The notes beneath the pieces are model-generated. The model saw only the letters and a list, made by a program, of their open reading frames with translations, was not told the origin of the DNA and searched no databases. The position numbers were made by a program, and so were the translations under genes. A stretch of 64,000 nucleotides of DNA from Haloprofundus salinisoli (GTDB lineage: Archaea > Halobacteriota > Halobacteria > Halobacteriales > Haloferacaceae), in NCBI RefSeq assembly GCF_020097815.1, contig NZ_CP083663.1, forward strand, positions 372,001-436,000, written 5' to 3'. The stretch's first letter is position 1, and every line of letters starts with the position of its first letter. This document shows positions 7,010 through 16,460 of the stretch, in pieces.

Positions 7010-8533
7010 TCACGCCTCGGTCGAACAGTTGTACTCCAACAGTTCGTGCTGTTCGGTCGGTTCCGGGCCGTCGAATCGCGTCGGCTGTTCGACGTACGAG
7101 AGCGTGACCGTCGCCAGCTCGTCGTCGTTAGTCCGATTCCAGCGACTACAGAGATATCCCGCGAACTCGCGCTGCAAGCCCTCGTTGTCGGCGTAACGCA
7201 GGTCGCTCATGTACTTCCGCCAGCGGGAACTCGGATACATCTCCATCGTGCTGGGGCGATTTTCGACCGGCGGCGACAGGTAGTACGCGTCGACGCGCTC
7301 GCCCGACCCGAGTTCGCCGGGGGCGACGTACCACCAGTCGGCCGTCGGCGGGTGCGGCGCGAACATGTTCCACGTGTTGTCCGACGGGTCGAGCGCCGAC
7401 TCTCCGTCGCCGGGCGGCGAGACCAGACCCACGGCCATGGCGTTCCAGACGAGAATCAGCGCCAGCAACACCGCGACGACGGCGGGGACGGCGCGACCGC
7501 ACCAGCGCCGGAGAGCGGCCGCCCGCGACCCGAGTGTCGACCCGGACGCGGATGCGGAGTTCGAACGGAATCGAGCGAGCCTCGCGGAGATGCCGAGCCG
7601 TGCCGCAGTACGTTCAAGCGGGTCCGAAACCCGAGCGGACAGCCAGCTCCACACCGACGGCGGTAGAAAGACGAGCAACGCCGTCAGCGAGATGAGCGGG
7701 AACAGCCCGATTCGCATCGTCAGCAACATCCCGAGATGCATCCCGGCGAACGCCAGAACGAGCAGGGTTCGGAGGCGGCCCGTGAGAACGAGCAGCAGCG
7801 GCGACGCGAGGACTAACCCCAGCCAGAGGAGGTCGAACGCGTGAAGCAGCGTCGGGAACTGCGCCAACGTGTCACCGAACAGAATCGTGAACTGCTGGAG
7901 ACTCAGCACGTAGCGGACCGCCACTCCGTCCAGCCAGAGGTCGCCTCTGAGTTTGAACGCCGCGTTGACGGCGTAGACGAGCACGACCTGAACCAACAGC
8001 GCCGCGGAGGCGAGAGTCGCCACTCGCTCCCTCGGCGCGTTCGTACGCCCGAGTGCGTCGAGCGACCAGCGGTCTCCGAGCGGGAGGAACAGCCCCCAAA
8101 ACAGGAGACGACGGAGCACGGAGTCGCCGCCGTTGAGCACGCCCGGATTGCGCGCGTGCAGCGAGACGAGGAGGAGAAACGAGAGCAAGAGCGCGACTCG
8201 GGTGTGGTAGCCGAGAAGCAGCGCCAGTCCGCAGAGCCCGGCGAGCAGAAACAACAGCGCCTGCGCCCACGCGGCTCCCGAGAGCGTGTGCACCGAGAGC
8301 TGCGAGAGCGTCGGATACAGTTCGTACAACAGCGTCCGCGGGAACACGCCGGCGTCGGTGTAGAACGCTTCCAAGTGCCGCGCGCGGAGGGCGAGGTCGG
8401 TGACCAGCAACAGGCCGAGCGAGATGCGAAAGACGGCCAGCGCTCGCGTGTCGATACCGAAACGCGCCGCGAGCGCCGCCGCGAGGCGAGCGCGGACGCT
8501 CGCCGCGGGAGGAGGGCTTCTCGAATCGCTCAT
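7010..8533 (-). CDS. HTTM-domain polytopic membrane protein
   Basis: A 507-residue protein whose N-terminal 330 residues have about eight membrane helices and the HTTM signature (RHLEAFYTDAGVFPR, then LHARNPGVLNGGDSVLR, then WGLFLPLGDRWSLD). HTTM domains are related to the membrane part of vitamin-K-dependent gamma-carboxylase, but their archaeal role is unknown. A soluble C-terminal part of about 120 residues follows a last helix. I chose the ATG at 8533 over the upstream TTG at 8566. It is monocistronic. Confidence 0.82.
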   Translation of the reverse strand: MSDSRSPPPAASVRARLAAALAARFGIDTRALAVFRISLGLLLVTDLALRARHLEAFYTDAGVFPRTLLYELYPTLSQLSVHTLSGAAWAQALLFLLAGLCGLALLLGYHTRVALLLSFLLLVSLHARNPGVLNGGDSVLRRLLFWGLFLPLGDRWSLDALGRTNAPRERVATLASAALLVQVVLVYAVNAAFKLRGDLWLDGVAVRYVLSLQQFTILFGDTLAQFPTLLHAFDLLWLGLVLASPLLLVLTGRLRTLLVLAFAGMHLGMLLTMRIGLFPLISLTALLVFLPPSVWSWLSARVSDPLERTAARLGISARLARFRSNSASASGSTLGSRAAALRRWCGRAVPAVVAVLLALILVWNAMAVGLVSPPGDGESALDPSDNTWNMFAPHPPTADWWYVAPGELGSGERVDAYYLSPPVENRPSTMEMYPSSRWRKYMSDLRYADNEGLQREFAGYLCSRWNRTNDDELATVTLSYVEQPTRFDGPEPTEQHELLEYNCSTEA

Positions 8534-8648
8534 CAGCACGGAGCTACGACGGGTCGGGGTATTCAATCATTCCCATCGATCCCCCGACCGAAACGAACCG
8601 GACGCGCGCGACGGGCCGCCGAGAAGTCGACGCCGTCGAGCCGACGCC

Positions 8649-9743
8649 TCAGTCGTCGTCCGCGGGTGGTTCGCCCGCCTCTTCGAACGGCCGGGCGGCG
8701 TCGCGGATGCGGGAGCCGAGCCCCGGCGTCTCGTCGAGTTCGACGGGACCGTTCTCGCGGATAGCTTCGAGACTTCGCGGGAATTTCCGCAGGTCGTAGT
8801 GGATGCCGATGCCGGCTTTCGCTCCCTCGCCCATGGCGACGGGAATCTGGTTGTGTCCCGGCGTGATGTCGCCGACGGCGACGACGCCCTCGACGCTCGC
8901 ACGCCCGTGGTCGTCGACGGCGATGGTGCCGTCGTCGTTGAGCTCACAGCCCAGCTCTTCGGCGAGGTCTGTGTTGTAGTTCGACCCGAACATCGGGAAG
9001 CCGCCGCGGTACTGACGGAACTCACCGTCGTCGAACTCGAACCCCTTGAGCCAGCCGTCGTCGCCCTTCTCCATGCCGGTGATCTCGGCGTCGACGATGT
9101 CAACGGGGTGCGCGCGCAGACGTTCGTCGGTCTCCTCGCTCCACTCCGGCTGCTCGCCGCGCAGCAGCAGGTCGACCTCGTCGGTGAAGTTGAGCATGAT
9201 CATCGCCACGTGGGCGGCGCTCTCGCCGGTGCCCATCACGAACACCGGTCGGTCGATGAACATGTGGGCGTCGCAGTGCAGACACCAGTGCAGACCCCTG
9301 CCGGTCCGCGGCAGCGGCGGGTCGGGTCGGACGTCCGAGAAGCCGGTCGCGAGCACGACCCGGCGAGCGAGGAACTCGCCGTCGTCGCCGACGAGGCGGA
9401 TTCGACCGTCGTCGGTCCGCTCGGCCTCGGTTATCAGATCGCGGTGAAACGCCGCGCCGTACTCTTTGATCTGCTCGCGGGCGGTTTCGAGGAACTCGTT
9501 GCCCGAGACCTCCTCGGTGACCCCGATGACGTTGTGCGTGTCGAGCATCATCGCGGCGCGGCCGCCGCCCCGGTCGACGACTGCGGTGTCGTGGCCGAGG
9601 CGGGTCGTGTACAGTGCCGTCGAGAGTCCGGCGGGGCCGCCGCCGACGACGACGACGTCGTACGATTCCATCGTGCGGCTCGACGCGCCTTGCGCGTCGG
9701 CGCCGTCCTCCGCCGGTCCGTCGGCCGCTGTGGTCTCGCTCAT
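8649..9743 (-). CDS. Thioredoxin-reductase-like FAD/NAD(P) oxidoreductase
   Basis: A 364-residue flavoprotein with an FAD-binding GGGPAG (34-39), a redox dithiol CLHC (Cys154, Cys157) where thioredoxin reductases carry CxxC, a second Rossmann site (GTGESAAH) and the C-terminal FAD motif VVAVGDITPG. A 25-residue acidic leader precedes the first strand. It probably transfers electrons from NAD(P)H through FAD to a thiol partner, but no thioredoxin gene is nearby, so the partner is unknown. Confidence 0.85.
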   Translation of the reverse strand: MSETTAADGPAEDGADAQGASSRTMESYDVVVVGGGPAGLSTALYTTRLGHDTAVVDRGGGRAAMMLDTHNVIGVTEEVSGNEFLETAREQIKEYGAAFHRDLITEAERTDDGRIRLVGDDGEFLARRVVLATGFSDVRPDPPLPRTGRGLHWCLHCDAHMFIDRPVFVMGTGESAAHVAMIMLNFTDEVDLLLRGEQPEWSEETDERLRAHPVDIVDAEITGMEKGDDGWLKGFEFDDGEFRQYRGGFPMFGSNYNTDLAEELGCELNDDGTIAVDDHGRASVEGVVAVGDITPGHNQIPVAMGEGAKAGIGIHYDLRKFPRSLEAIRENGPVELDETPGLGSRIRDAARPFEEAGEPPADDD

Positions 9744-9872
9744 TGCCAGCCTGTTGGAACGGCCCTCGCTTAAGAACTTAGCTCGCGTGCGACCGAAGCG
9801 CCCGGCCGGGAAGGCGTGCCACGGGGTCTGTTGCGCAACCTCTTTGGGCGACCTGTTTCTCACGGAAAACGA

Positions 9873-10100
9873 ATGAACCCAACTCGCCCGTTCCGAGCAC
9901 TGAGTCTCCTCTGCGTCGTCTGCGGAGCACTCGGGCTGTGGCTCGCGTTCCAACGGCAGATGTGCGACGCTGTCGGTGGTGTCGAGAACTCGTGCAGTCC
10001 GAACATTGCCTATCTGATTCCGGGAATGGGTTCGGTGCTTTTCGGTGTCGTCCTGTTTCTCTACGGACGCCGGCGGAGAGACCGCAGTTCGGGAGTGTGA
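9873..10100 (+). CDS. Small two-helix membrane protein
   Basis: A 75-residue protein with two hydrophobic segments (about 10-27 and 44-63), a short loop with two cysteines between them (MCDAVGG, NSCSPN) and an arginine-rich cytosolic tail. The ATG at 9873 is preferred; a longer frame from 9816 has a non-membrane leader. The two loop cysteines could form a disulfide outside the cell. The family is not recognised. Confidence 0.5.
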   Translation: MNPTRPFRALSLLCVVCGALGLWLAFQRQMCDAVGGVENSCSPNIAYLIPGMGSVLFGVVLFLYGRRRRDRSSGV

Positions 10101-10110
10101 CCGGCGACGC

Positions 10111-10764
10111 TCACTCCACGACGGCGTAACAGTTCCCGCTGGAGACGAACACGTCGACGGGCGCGAGGCCGCTCGTATCGAGGTCGTCGCGGAACTCGTC
10201 GGGGTCGTAGATGTGGTAGAACCGGGGGACGCGCTCGCCGCCCGGTAAGGTCCAGTCCACGGTCGTATCGAACCCCTCGCTTTCGTCGAACTTGCCGTGT
10301 TCGGTGCTCCAGGCGCTGACGAGTGCACGGCCGCCGGGGCGGAGCACCCGCGCGAGTTCGTCGAGGCTGTCGACTCTCGCCTCCCGCGTCGTGAGGTGGT
10401 GAAGCGTCGCCACGTACACCGCGAGATCGAACGACTCGGCGCGAAACGGCAGCCGGGCGGCGTCGCCGTGGACGAGCGAGACGGCGAAGCCGCGTTCGGT
10501 CGCGCGCTTTCGGGCCTCGCCGAGGAGTTCGCGGCTCACGTCGAGGCCGACGACGGCGGCGGCGTGTCCCGACAGCAACTCGCAGTGGCGGCCGTTCGCA
10601 CAGCCGAGGTCGAGCGCGCTCGCCGCCTGTTCGTCCGTCGTCGTCTCAGTGACGAACGACTCCACTTCGGGCCACGGATACTCTCGGGTCGCCGCGAAGT
10701 GCTCGGCGATGGCGTCGTACGTCGCTCGCGGGTCGCCGCTCGTGCGCGACGGGTCACCGTCCAT
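10111..10764 (-). CDS. Class I SAM-dependent methyltransferase, Trm9-like
   Basis: A 217-residue methyltransferase of the Methyltransf_11 type. Motif I is DLGCANG (52-58), followed by an acidic residue in VVGLDVS, then GDAARLPF and RVLRPGGRALVS. The segment TLHHLTTREARVDSL and the ending YHIYDPDEF resemble Trm9/ALKBH8-type tRNA wobble-uridine methyltransferases. A tRNA target is an inference from that resemblance. No partner gene is adjacent. Confidence 0.75.
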   Translation of the reverse strand: MDGDPSRTSGDPRATYDAIAEHFAATREYPWPEVESFVTETTTDEQAASALDLGCANGRHCELLSGHAAAVVGLDVSRELLGEARKRATERGFAVSLVHGDAARLPFRAESFDLAVYVATLHHLTTREARVDSLDELARVLRPGGRALVSAWSTEHGKFDESEGFDTTVDWTLPGGERVPRFYHIYDPDEFRDDLDTSGLAPVDVFVSSGNCYAVVE

Positions 10765-10842
10765 GGTCGTCCGTTCGTCGGCGAGGATAAACCAGCTACG
10801 ACCCGCGCCGACCGTCGTCGCGTGCGGCGATCGCCTCGGCGT

Positions 10843-12954
10843 TCACAGCACCACGAACGCGAGCGAGGTCAACGCGAGCAAGGCGGCGACGTGTTTGATG
10901 CCGTCGGCTGGCGTCCCTTCGCCGAGCTGCCCCGCGACGACGCCGGAACACACCGCGTGGATGACGCACATGTGGTACAGCGTGAGCGTGTACAGTCCGA
11001 CGGCGACGTCCGAGAAGCCGGCGAGTCCCCCCGTCGCGCCGGACGCGACGCCCGCTCCGGGTGCGGCCGCCTGCGCTTCCAGAACCGCCGGGACGAACGC
11101 GAGCGTCAGGGCGGCGACGATGGCGAGGAAGACGAAAAACGAGATGTAGATGACCAGTTGGTAGGTGAGCATCTCCTGGCGGCGCTCCTCGCGGAGACGC
11201 CGGGCTGCCTCGGCCTCGTCGGCGGCGATGCGAAGCACCGGTCCCAGGTCGCCGCTAGCGCGGGTGGCGTTGGCGACCAGCGCCGTCGCCCGGGTCACCA
11301 TCCCCGAGCCGACGCGGCGGTCGAACCGCGCCAGCGCCGTCTCCACGTCCGCGCCCCACTCGATGTCGCGCCAGAGTCGTCGCACCTCGGGCGTGAGCGC
11401 ACCCAGGTCGCTCTCTGCGACGCGCTCGAAGCTCTCGACGACGGTCAACCCCGCCTCGTTGACGCTCGCCAGTCGGTCGAGGAAGTCCGGCACCGCCGCC
11501 TCGTAGGCGCGGATGCGACGCTTCCGGAGTTCGTGGACGAGCGCGACGCTGCCGAGGGCGAGCGCCGTCGCCTCCACGAACGGTCCGTCGAGCATCATCA
11601 CCGCGGCGACCGAGTCGGCGGGCACAGCCGAGAAGTCGACGCGGACGACGAACCACAGGAGTGCGAGCGGAACGCCGAACGACAGGGCCCGAATCGGCCG
11701 GTCGAGAAGCGCCCCGTACGGGTCCGAGAGCACGTCTCGAATCGGCCGCAGACGGTCGAATATCTGCAGTCGCTCCCGGTCGGCCTGCCAGCGGTCGGCC
11801 GCCTCGCCTCCCGCCGCGGGGGCGGACGCATCCGCCATCGCCGTCCCGCCGTCGGCGGCGACGCCGGTGCCGGTCGCGCCACGGTCAGCGCTCCCCTCGT
11901 CGTCGCCGGGGTCGAGGCGGGTCGACGGCGGCCGGTACGACCGGGTGAGGCTGTCGACGTAGACGACGTACCCCGCCGTCGCCAGCGGGATTCCGAGGTA
12001 GACGATGACCCGCAGAAGCGAGAGCGTGTCGCTCAACACGAGGCCGATGACGACGAGGATGGTGACGAAAAGCAGGGGACCGACGACCAGAAGCGAGACG
12101 TACGCCTCAGCGAGCGTCGCCAGCAGTTCGAGATACCGCAGTTGCTGGGACTCGGCTTTCGCCTCGTAGCGTTCGTACTGGTCGCGGAGAAAGCCCGAGA
12201 GGTTTCGACCGCTCCCGAGGACGCTCGCGAGGTTCTCGCTGAACTCCGCCAGATTCTCGCTGGGCGTCCGGCGGGCGGTCCGCGACAGCGCCGTCAGCAC
12301 GTCGATACCGAACGTCTCCATCTCGCGGACGGCGACGCCGATCTCGGTCGCGGCCTCGCCGTAGATGTCGTCGTTGTCGGCGAGCGTCGACAGCACCGTC
12401 GGAAACGACGTGCCGCTTCTCGACAGCGCGTACGTGAACGCGACGGTTCGAGGGAGCGACGCGTCGATGCCGTTCGATCGGGTGCGCGCCGTCGCGTCGT
12501 GGAGATACCAGCGCGCCCAGTAACAGCCGACGCCGAGCGACGCCGCGAACACCCCCCCGAGTCCCAGGAACAGCGAGAACCGAACCCAGTGGCGAATCGA
12601 CCCGGAGCCGTTGACGAGCACGGTTCCGGCGAGCGTCCCCGCCGTTTCGATCGAGGAGACCGAGACGAGACCGACCGCGACGCCGAGAGAGGCGCCGACC
12701 AGCGCCGACGCGGCCGAGAAGAACAACGTCCGCGCGGCGTGGGTGTGGTGCGTCTCGGCAACGTGGGCGGCGCGGAGACGGGCGACCTGTCGGGCTTTCC
12801 GGGGGCCGTCGCCGGCGACGAATTCGCCGAACAGGAGCGTCGACGCCCGGGTGAGAACGCGGTTCGTCGGGGGGTGGACGAGCGAGAGACAGAGCGGAAC
12901 ACAGAGCAGCACCGAGAGCGCGACCGCGACTGCGGCCCCCGCGGCGAGAATCAC
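10843..12954 (-). CDS. tadC: TadC/GspF-type membrane platform protein of a type IV pilus or secretion system
   Basis: A 703-residue membrane protein with two copies of the T2SF/GspF fold, each a cytosolic helical domain between hydrophobic segments (LSRSGTSFPTVLSTLADN in the first, ASVNEAGLTVVESFERV in the second). It should anchor the assembly ATPase encoded just upstream. Its GTG start overlaps the ATPase stop as GTGA, so the two are translationally coupled. No pilin, prepilin peptidase or minor pilin is visible nearby, so the cargo may be encoded elsewhere. Confidence 0.82.
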   Translation of the reverse strand: MILAAGAAVAVALSVLLCVPLCLSLVHPPTNRVLTRASTLLFGEFVAGDGPRKARQVARLRAAHVAETHHTHAARTLFFSAASALVGASLGVAVGLVSVSSIETAGTLAGTVLVNGSGSIRHWVRFSLFLGLGGVFAASLGVGCYWARWYLHDATARTRSNGIDASLPRTVAFTYALSRSGTSFPTVLSTLADNDDIYGEAATEIGVAVREMETFGIDVLTALSRTARRTPSENLAEFSENLASVLGSGRNLSGFLRDQYERYEAKAESQQLRYLELLATLAEAYVSLLVVGPLLFVTILVVIGLVLSDTLSLLRVIVYLGIPLATAGYVVYVDSLTRSYRPPSTRLDPGDDEGSADRGATGTGVAADGGTAMADASAPAAGGEAADRWQADRERLQIFDRLRPIRDVLSDPYGALLDRPIRALSFGVPLALLWFVVRVDFSAVPADSVAAVMMLDGPFVEATALALGSVALVHELRKRRIRAYEAAVPDFLDRLASVNEAGLTVVESFERVAESDLGALTPEVRRLWRDIEWGADVETALARFDRRVGSGMVTRATALVANATRASGDLGPVLRIAADEAEAARRLREERRQEMLTYQLVIYISFFVFLAIVAALTLAFVPAVLEAQAAAPGAGVASGATGGLAGFSDVAVGLYTLTLYHMCVIHAVCSGVVAGQLGEGTPADGIKHVAALLALTSLAFVVL

Positions 12955-14657
12955 CGTCTCGCCCCGTCGGTCGCCGAGTCGACGCGAGCGTCCGCGTCGC
13001 CGTCGCCGCTCCCGCCTCCGTCGACGCCGATGTCGACTCGCGCCATCGCCGCCTCGGGGTCGGCGTAGTACTGGTCGACGAACGCGGTGAATCGCCGGAA
13101 GTCAGAGATGCCGCGGTCGCAGAGCGCGTCGAGGAACCGCTTTCGACGGTCGAGTTCGCGCAGGAGCGTCGAGCGACTCCAGCCGCGTTCGTCCTGAATC
13201 TCGCCGAGCAGGTCGCTGTCGTGGCGGGCGAACTCGTCGTGGCCGGCGTTCCACGAGAAGGCCGCGGAGTAGTCGAGTTCCCCGGTCCGCTGGTCGATAC
13301 CACCGAGTTCGCCGACGACCTTCGAGCGGCGGACGCGCTCGCCGTCGAAGCGGGTGAGCGTCTGTATCGAGAGGATGTCGAGCGACTGCACCATCGCCCG
13401 CGGCACGTTGATGGGTTCGTTCTCCAGTCGGTTGATGACCGTTTCGATGCTGTCGGCGTGCATCGTCGAGAACGTCGTGTGTCCGGTGTTCATGGCCTGA
13501 AACAGCGTGACGGCCTCCTGGCCGCGGACCTCGCCGACGAGGATGTACTCCGGGCGGTGTCTGAGCGCCGAGCGCAGCAGGTCGTACATATCGACGTCCG
13601 CGCCCTCGTGGCGGCGTTCGCGCGTGATACCCGACAGCCAGTTGTCGTGGTGCAGCGCGAGTTCGCGGGTGTCCTCGATGGAGAGCACCTTCGCCCGCGG
13701 CGGGATGAACATCGAGACGGCGTTCATCGACGTGGTCTTTCCGGATGCCGTGCCGCCGGCGAAGACCAGCGACTTGTTGTGTTCGATGCAGAGCCACAGG
13801 TACGCCATCTGCTCGACGCTGAAGGTGCCGAGCTCGACGAGGTCGACGGGCGTGAACGGCTCGTCGGCGTACTGACGGATGGTGAACGCCGAACCTCGGG
13901 GCGTCACCTCCTCGCCGAGGGCGAGTTCTGCGCGTGACCCGTCGGGCAGCGTCGTCTCGACGATGGGGTCGCCGACGGAGATGTGTCGGCCCGACTGCTG
14001 GGCAAGGCGGATGACGAAGTTGTCGAGTTCGTCGCGGTCGAATCTGATGTTGGTGGCGATGTCGGCGTAGTCGTCGTGGTAGGCGAACAGCGGGACGCCG
14101 TAGCCGTCGCAGGAGATGTCCTCGATGCGCGAGTCGGCCAACAACGGGTCGATGCGGCCGAACCCGCGGAAGTTTCGGTGGAGGTAGTACAGCAGCGTGT
14201 GGAAGCTCTCGGCGCCCACCGAGACGCCGTACGATTCGAGCAGCGACTCTACCGCGCTGGCCAGCGGGTCGTCTTCGAGCGCCGCGTCCACGCTGTCGGC
14301 GGCGCTCACCGCGTCGTCGCCGAACAGCAGCGGTTCCCGGACGTCCGTCGACACCCGGCCGAGCAGCCGCCGTTCGAAGGCGTCGAGGTCCGGTTCGACC
14401 GTGTGGTATCGGTGGGCGTTCTCGGCCGCCTGGTACGTGACGACGACGTAGGCGTACGGCGCGTTCACCCAGTAGCGGTCGATCTCCTCGTGTCCGCTCG
14501 GCAGGTCGAACGTCGAGAGCGGCCCGTCTGCCCGTGGGCGGAGGGGGCGGACCGACACGTCGACGCCGCGCAGGAGCTCGAGCGTCCGTTCCGCGCGTCG
14601 ACGAAGGGCGTCGAACCGCGTCGGCGAGCCGTCGGTATCTATCGAATTATTTGACAT
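12951..14657 (-). CDS. tadA: Type II/IV secretion system ATPase (TadA/PilB family)
   Basis: A 568-residue assembly ATPase. The N-terminal half is the family's variable domain. The C-terminal RecA-like domain has Walker A GGTASGKTT (301-309), Walker B YILVGEVRG (371-379) and the His box GHTTFSTMHA (392-401). I prefer the ATG at 14657 to that at 14684 because TTTTAAGA at 14705-14698 would place the transcript start between the two. It powers assembly of a pilus or secretion pseudopilus with the downstream TadC-type protein. Confidence 0.88.
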   Translation of the reverse strand: MSNNSIDTDGSPTRFDALRRRAERTLELLRGVDVSVRPLRPRADGPLSTFDLPSGHEEIDRYWVNAPYAYVVVTYQAAENAHRYHTVEPDLDAFERRLLGRVSTDVREPLLFGDDAVSAADSVDAALEDDPLASAVESLLESYGVSVGAESFHTLLYYLHRNFRGFGRIDPLLADSRIEDISCDGYGVPLFAYHDDYADIATNIRFDRDELDNFVIRLAQQSGRHISVGDPIVETTLPDGSRAELALGEEVTPRGSAFTIRQYADEPFTPVDLVELGTFSVEQMAYLWLCIEHNKSLVFAGGTASGKTTSMNAVSMFIPPRAKVLSIEDTRELALHHDNWLSGITRERRHEGADVDMYDLLRSALRHRPEYILVGEVRGQEAVTLFQAMNTGHTTFSTMHADSIETVINRLENEPINVPRAMVQSLDILSIQTLTRFDGERVRRSKVVGELGGIDQRTGELDYSAAFSWNAGHDEFARHDSDLLGEIQDERGWSRSTLLRELDRRKRFLDALCDRGISDFRRFTAFVDQYYADPEAAMARVDIGVDGGGSGDGDADARVDSATDGARR

Positions 14658-14697
14658 TCTGTTCCACCGGAGTTCAGCGACCATTCCGGCGCAGGGG

Positions 14698-14705
14698 TCT
14701 TAAAA
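14698..14705 (-). promoter_or_regulatory. TATA box of the tadA-tadC pair
   Basis: On the minus strand this reads TTTTAAGA. The expected start point about 25 nt downstream lies near 14677, inside the longer reading of the ATPase gene, which leaves a short leader before the ATG at 14657. The rest of 14706-14944 shows no gene. Confidence 0.5.
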
Positions 14706-14944
14706 CCGGCCGTCCGGTGGAGGCGGCGGTACGGGCAAGTCGACGGAGCGCAGTGCTGTAGTATGAGTTACGCAATCGCGCCCGTCGACAGCGACAGAAC
14801 CGGAGCGCGAGTGTCACCTCAGAAGACCGTAGACAGCAGCGTCAGCGCGCCGTGTCGGAGGGTAGAGAACGGGTTGAGACGACCCGGCGCTCGGGTAACC
14901 GGCGTTACGTTCATACCGCCTCGAACCGAACTTCCTGCTATCGA

Positions 14945-15421
14945 ATGAGGCGGGATTACTTCGAACTGGCAGTCGAACACATCGATTGGGTCGAGACCGG
15001 CGACGCGCCCGAGAAGCCGACGGTCAAAATCGACTTCTACGGGCCCGCGGAGCTCCTCCAGCGACGGCTCTCAGACGTCGACGGGGAGCTGCTCGACGCG
15101 AAACAGACCGACGTCGCGTTTCGGCTCCAAGAATCGCTCGACGAGAACCCGGAGGCCCCGGGCGTCGTCAGCGTCACGAATCGCATCACCGGCGACTTCG
15201 TCCTCGAACTGAACGAGAACGCCGACGACGTGCTGAAGTTCATCCGCGCCGCCCGCGAGTACGGCGAGGCCTCCGACGACGACGACGGCCAGTACCGAGT
15301 CGAACTGTCCATCGAGGGTGAACCGCTCGTCACCTACGAGAAGACGACGTTTCTCGTCTACAACGACGAGGGCGACCTGTTGCGCCGACAGAGTCTCATC
15401 CCCTCCGGCGTCGAACTCTGA
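14945..15421 (+). CDS. Conserved haloarchaeal protein, DUF5793-like
   Basis: A 158-residue soluble acidic protein beginning MRRDYFELAVEHIDW, with alternating beta strands and a strongly acidic loop (EASDDDDG). I associate this N-terminus with the haloarchaeal DUF5793 family, whose function is unknown, but that is recall and not a search. There is no signal peptide or catalytic motif. The next gene starts 87 bp downstream on the same strand with its own promoter. Confidence 0.6.
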   Translation: MRRDYFELAVEHIDWVETGDAPEKPTVKIDFYGPAELLQRRLSDVDGELLDAKQTDVAFRLQESLDENPEAPGVVSVTNRITGDFVLELNENADDVLKFIRAAREYGEASDDDDGQYRVELSIEGEPLVTYEKTTFLVYNDEGDLLRRQSLIPSGVEL

Positions 15422-15477
15422 AGCCCGGCCGGTCGAGCTCTCTCTTCGTCGACGGAAACGTCGCCCGAATCACGCCT

Positions 15478-15483
15478 CTTATA
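15478..15483 (+). promoter_or_regulatory. TATA box for the UDG-family gene
   Basis: TTATAA is centred about 28 bp upstream of the GTG at 15509. That is the spacing expected when the archaeal transcript starts at the start codon itself, so this supports both the GTG start and a leaderless mRNA. Confidence 0.5.
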
Positions 15484-15508
15484 ACGTTCAGTCGCCGTAT
15501 TCGGCTCC

Positions 15509-16135
15509 GTGAAGAACGTCACCGACCGCACGAGCAACCCGTTCGGCATGCGGCCGTCCTGCGCCGAGTTCGTTCCCGGCTACGGCGATGCCAACGCGCA
15601 TTTCCACGTCGTCGGCGACCACCCGGGCGTCCACGGCGGCGACGACACCGGCGTCCCCTTTACGAACGAAGCGAGTCGGAAACTCCAGCAGGCGTTCGTC
15701 GACGCGGAGTTACTCCGCAGCGCGGGCGACGAACCGGAGGTCGAGCGGACGTTTCTCTCGTATCTCCACATGTGCGTCGCCGAGACGACGCCGACGCAGG
15801 CGGAGTACGACGACATGGAGCGCTTCTTCGACGCCGAACTCCGCGCCATCGCCGCGCACGTCCTCGTGCCGGTGGGCGCGCGGGCGACCAAACACGTCCT
15901 CGAAACGTACACCGCCCAGGCGTGGAAGACCGAAATCGACATGGAGAACCTCCACGCGACGGAGATGCGCGGCAGCGGGTGGCTCGTCGTCCCGGTCAAA
16001 GACCCCGCGGAGTGGGAAGGCGGCGACGCCGACCGCCTCGTCGAAGCGCTGCTGACGCTCCAGTCGACGGACTACCGACGCGAGACGGACCTCGGCCGAT
16101 TTCTCCCCGGCGACGAACCGTACCTCGTTCGCTGA
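15509..16135 (+). CDS. Uracil-DNA glycosylase superfamily protein
   Basis: A 208-residue protein with the layout of the UDG superfamily: VVGDHPGVHGGDDTGVPF resembles the glycosylase loop (usually GxxPG with a downstream aromatic), followed by a helix starting NEASRKLQQAF, and LVPVGARATKHVL resembles the central strand. The [4Fe-4S] cysteine pattern of families 4 and 5 is not evident. A role in uracil or damaged-base removal is likely from the fold, but the substrate is unproven. It starts at GTG. Confidence 0.6.
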   Translation: MKNVTDRTSNPFGMRPSCAEFVPGYGDANAHFHVVGDHPGVHGGDDTGVPFTNEASRKLQQAFVDAELLRSAGDEPEVERTFLSYLHMCVAETTPTQAEYDDMERFFDAELRAIAAHVLVPVGARATKHVLETYTAQAWKTEIDMENLHATEMRGSGWLVVPVKDPAEWEGGDADRLVEALLTLQSTDYRRETDLGRFLPGDEPYLVR

Positions 16136-16300
16136 ATCCAATCCGAAAAATAATTATAATTTCCCGTACTTCGAGACGACTGTCCAGCGAAGTAGGGGCG
16201 TTTTTCAGTATTGGAAAATATCGAACTTCTTCGCTTCTTTTCTGCGCTATTTGATAAAGCCACGCGGATATTCAGGCCGATATTGGACCGAACCAAGGGT

Positions 16301-16460
16301 TTTTATTAGTATCTATCAAACCGATAGTTGGCGTGCGTGGATGCCCATGCCGCCGCTTGCGACTGCGGACTGGTGCTCACCGCAGTGGCTTGGTCAAAAG
16401 CGGTCCGCTCTGCGGACCGTTTCCCACTCTTCTGAGCGAAGTCACCCGTCAGCGACGATA
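16301..16460 (+). ncRNA. Candidate structured RNA between convergent genes
   Basis: The gap 16136-16531 lies between converging genes. It contains a TATA-like TTTTATTA (16301-16308) followed by two stems: ACTGCGG/CCGCAGT (16362-16368 with 16380-16386) and the perfect CGGTCCGC/GCGGACCG (16401-16408 with 16412-16419). No reading frame looks real. It could be a small RNA transcribed rightward, a transposon remnant, or only the terminators of the two flanking genes. The left part (16136-16300) is AT-rich and featureless. Confidence 0.3.
16401..16419 (-). terminator. Hairpin, possible terminator of the acyl-CoA synthetase gene
   Basis: A perfect 8-bp stem (CGGTCCGC/GCGGACCG) with a 3-nt loop. Read on the minus strand it is followed by CTTTT and lies 113 nt after the synthetase stop, so it could end that transcript. 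On the plus strand only TTT follows. It may instead belong to the candidate RNA at 16301-16460. Confidence 0.35.

Noticed and set aside
10297-13068. A 923-codon plus-strand open frame
   Set aside because: It is antisense to the methyltransferase and tadC genes, has Arg/Asp/Val-biased shadow composition, and contains no domain. Long antisense frames are expected in GC-rich haloarchaeal DNA.
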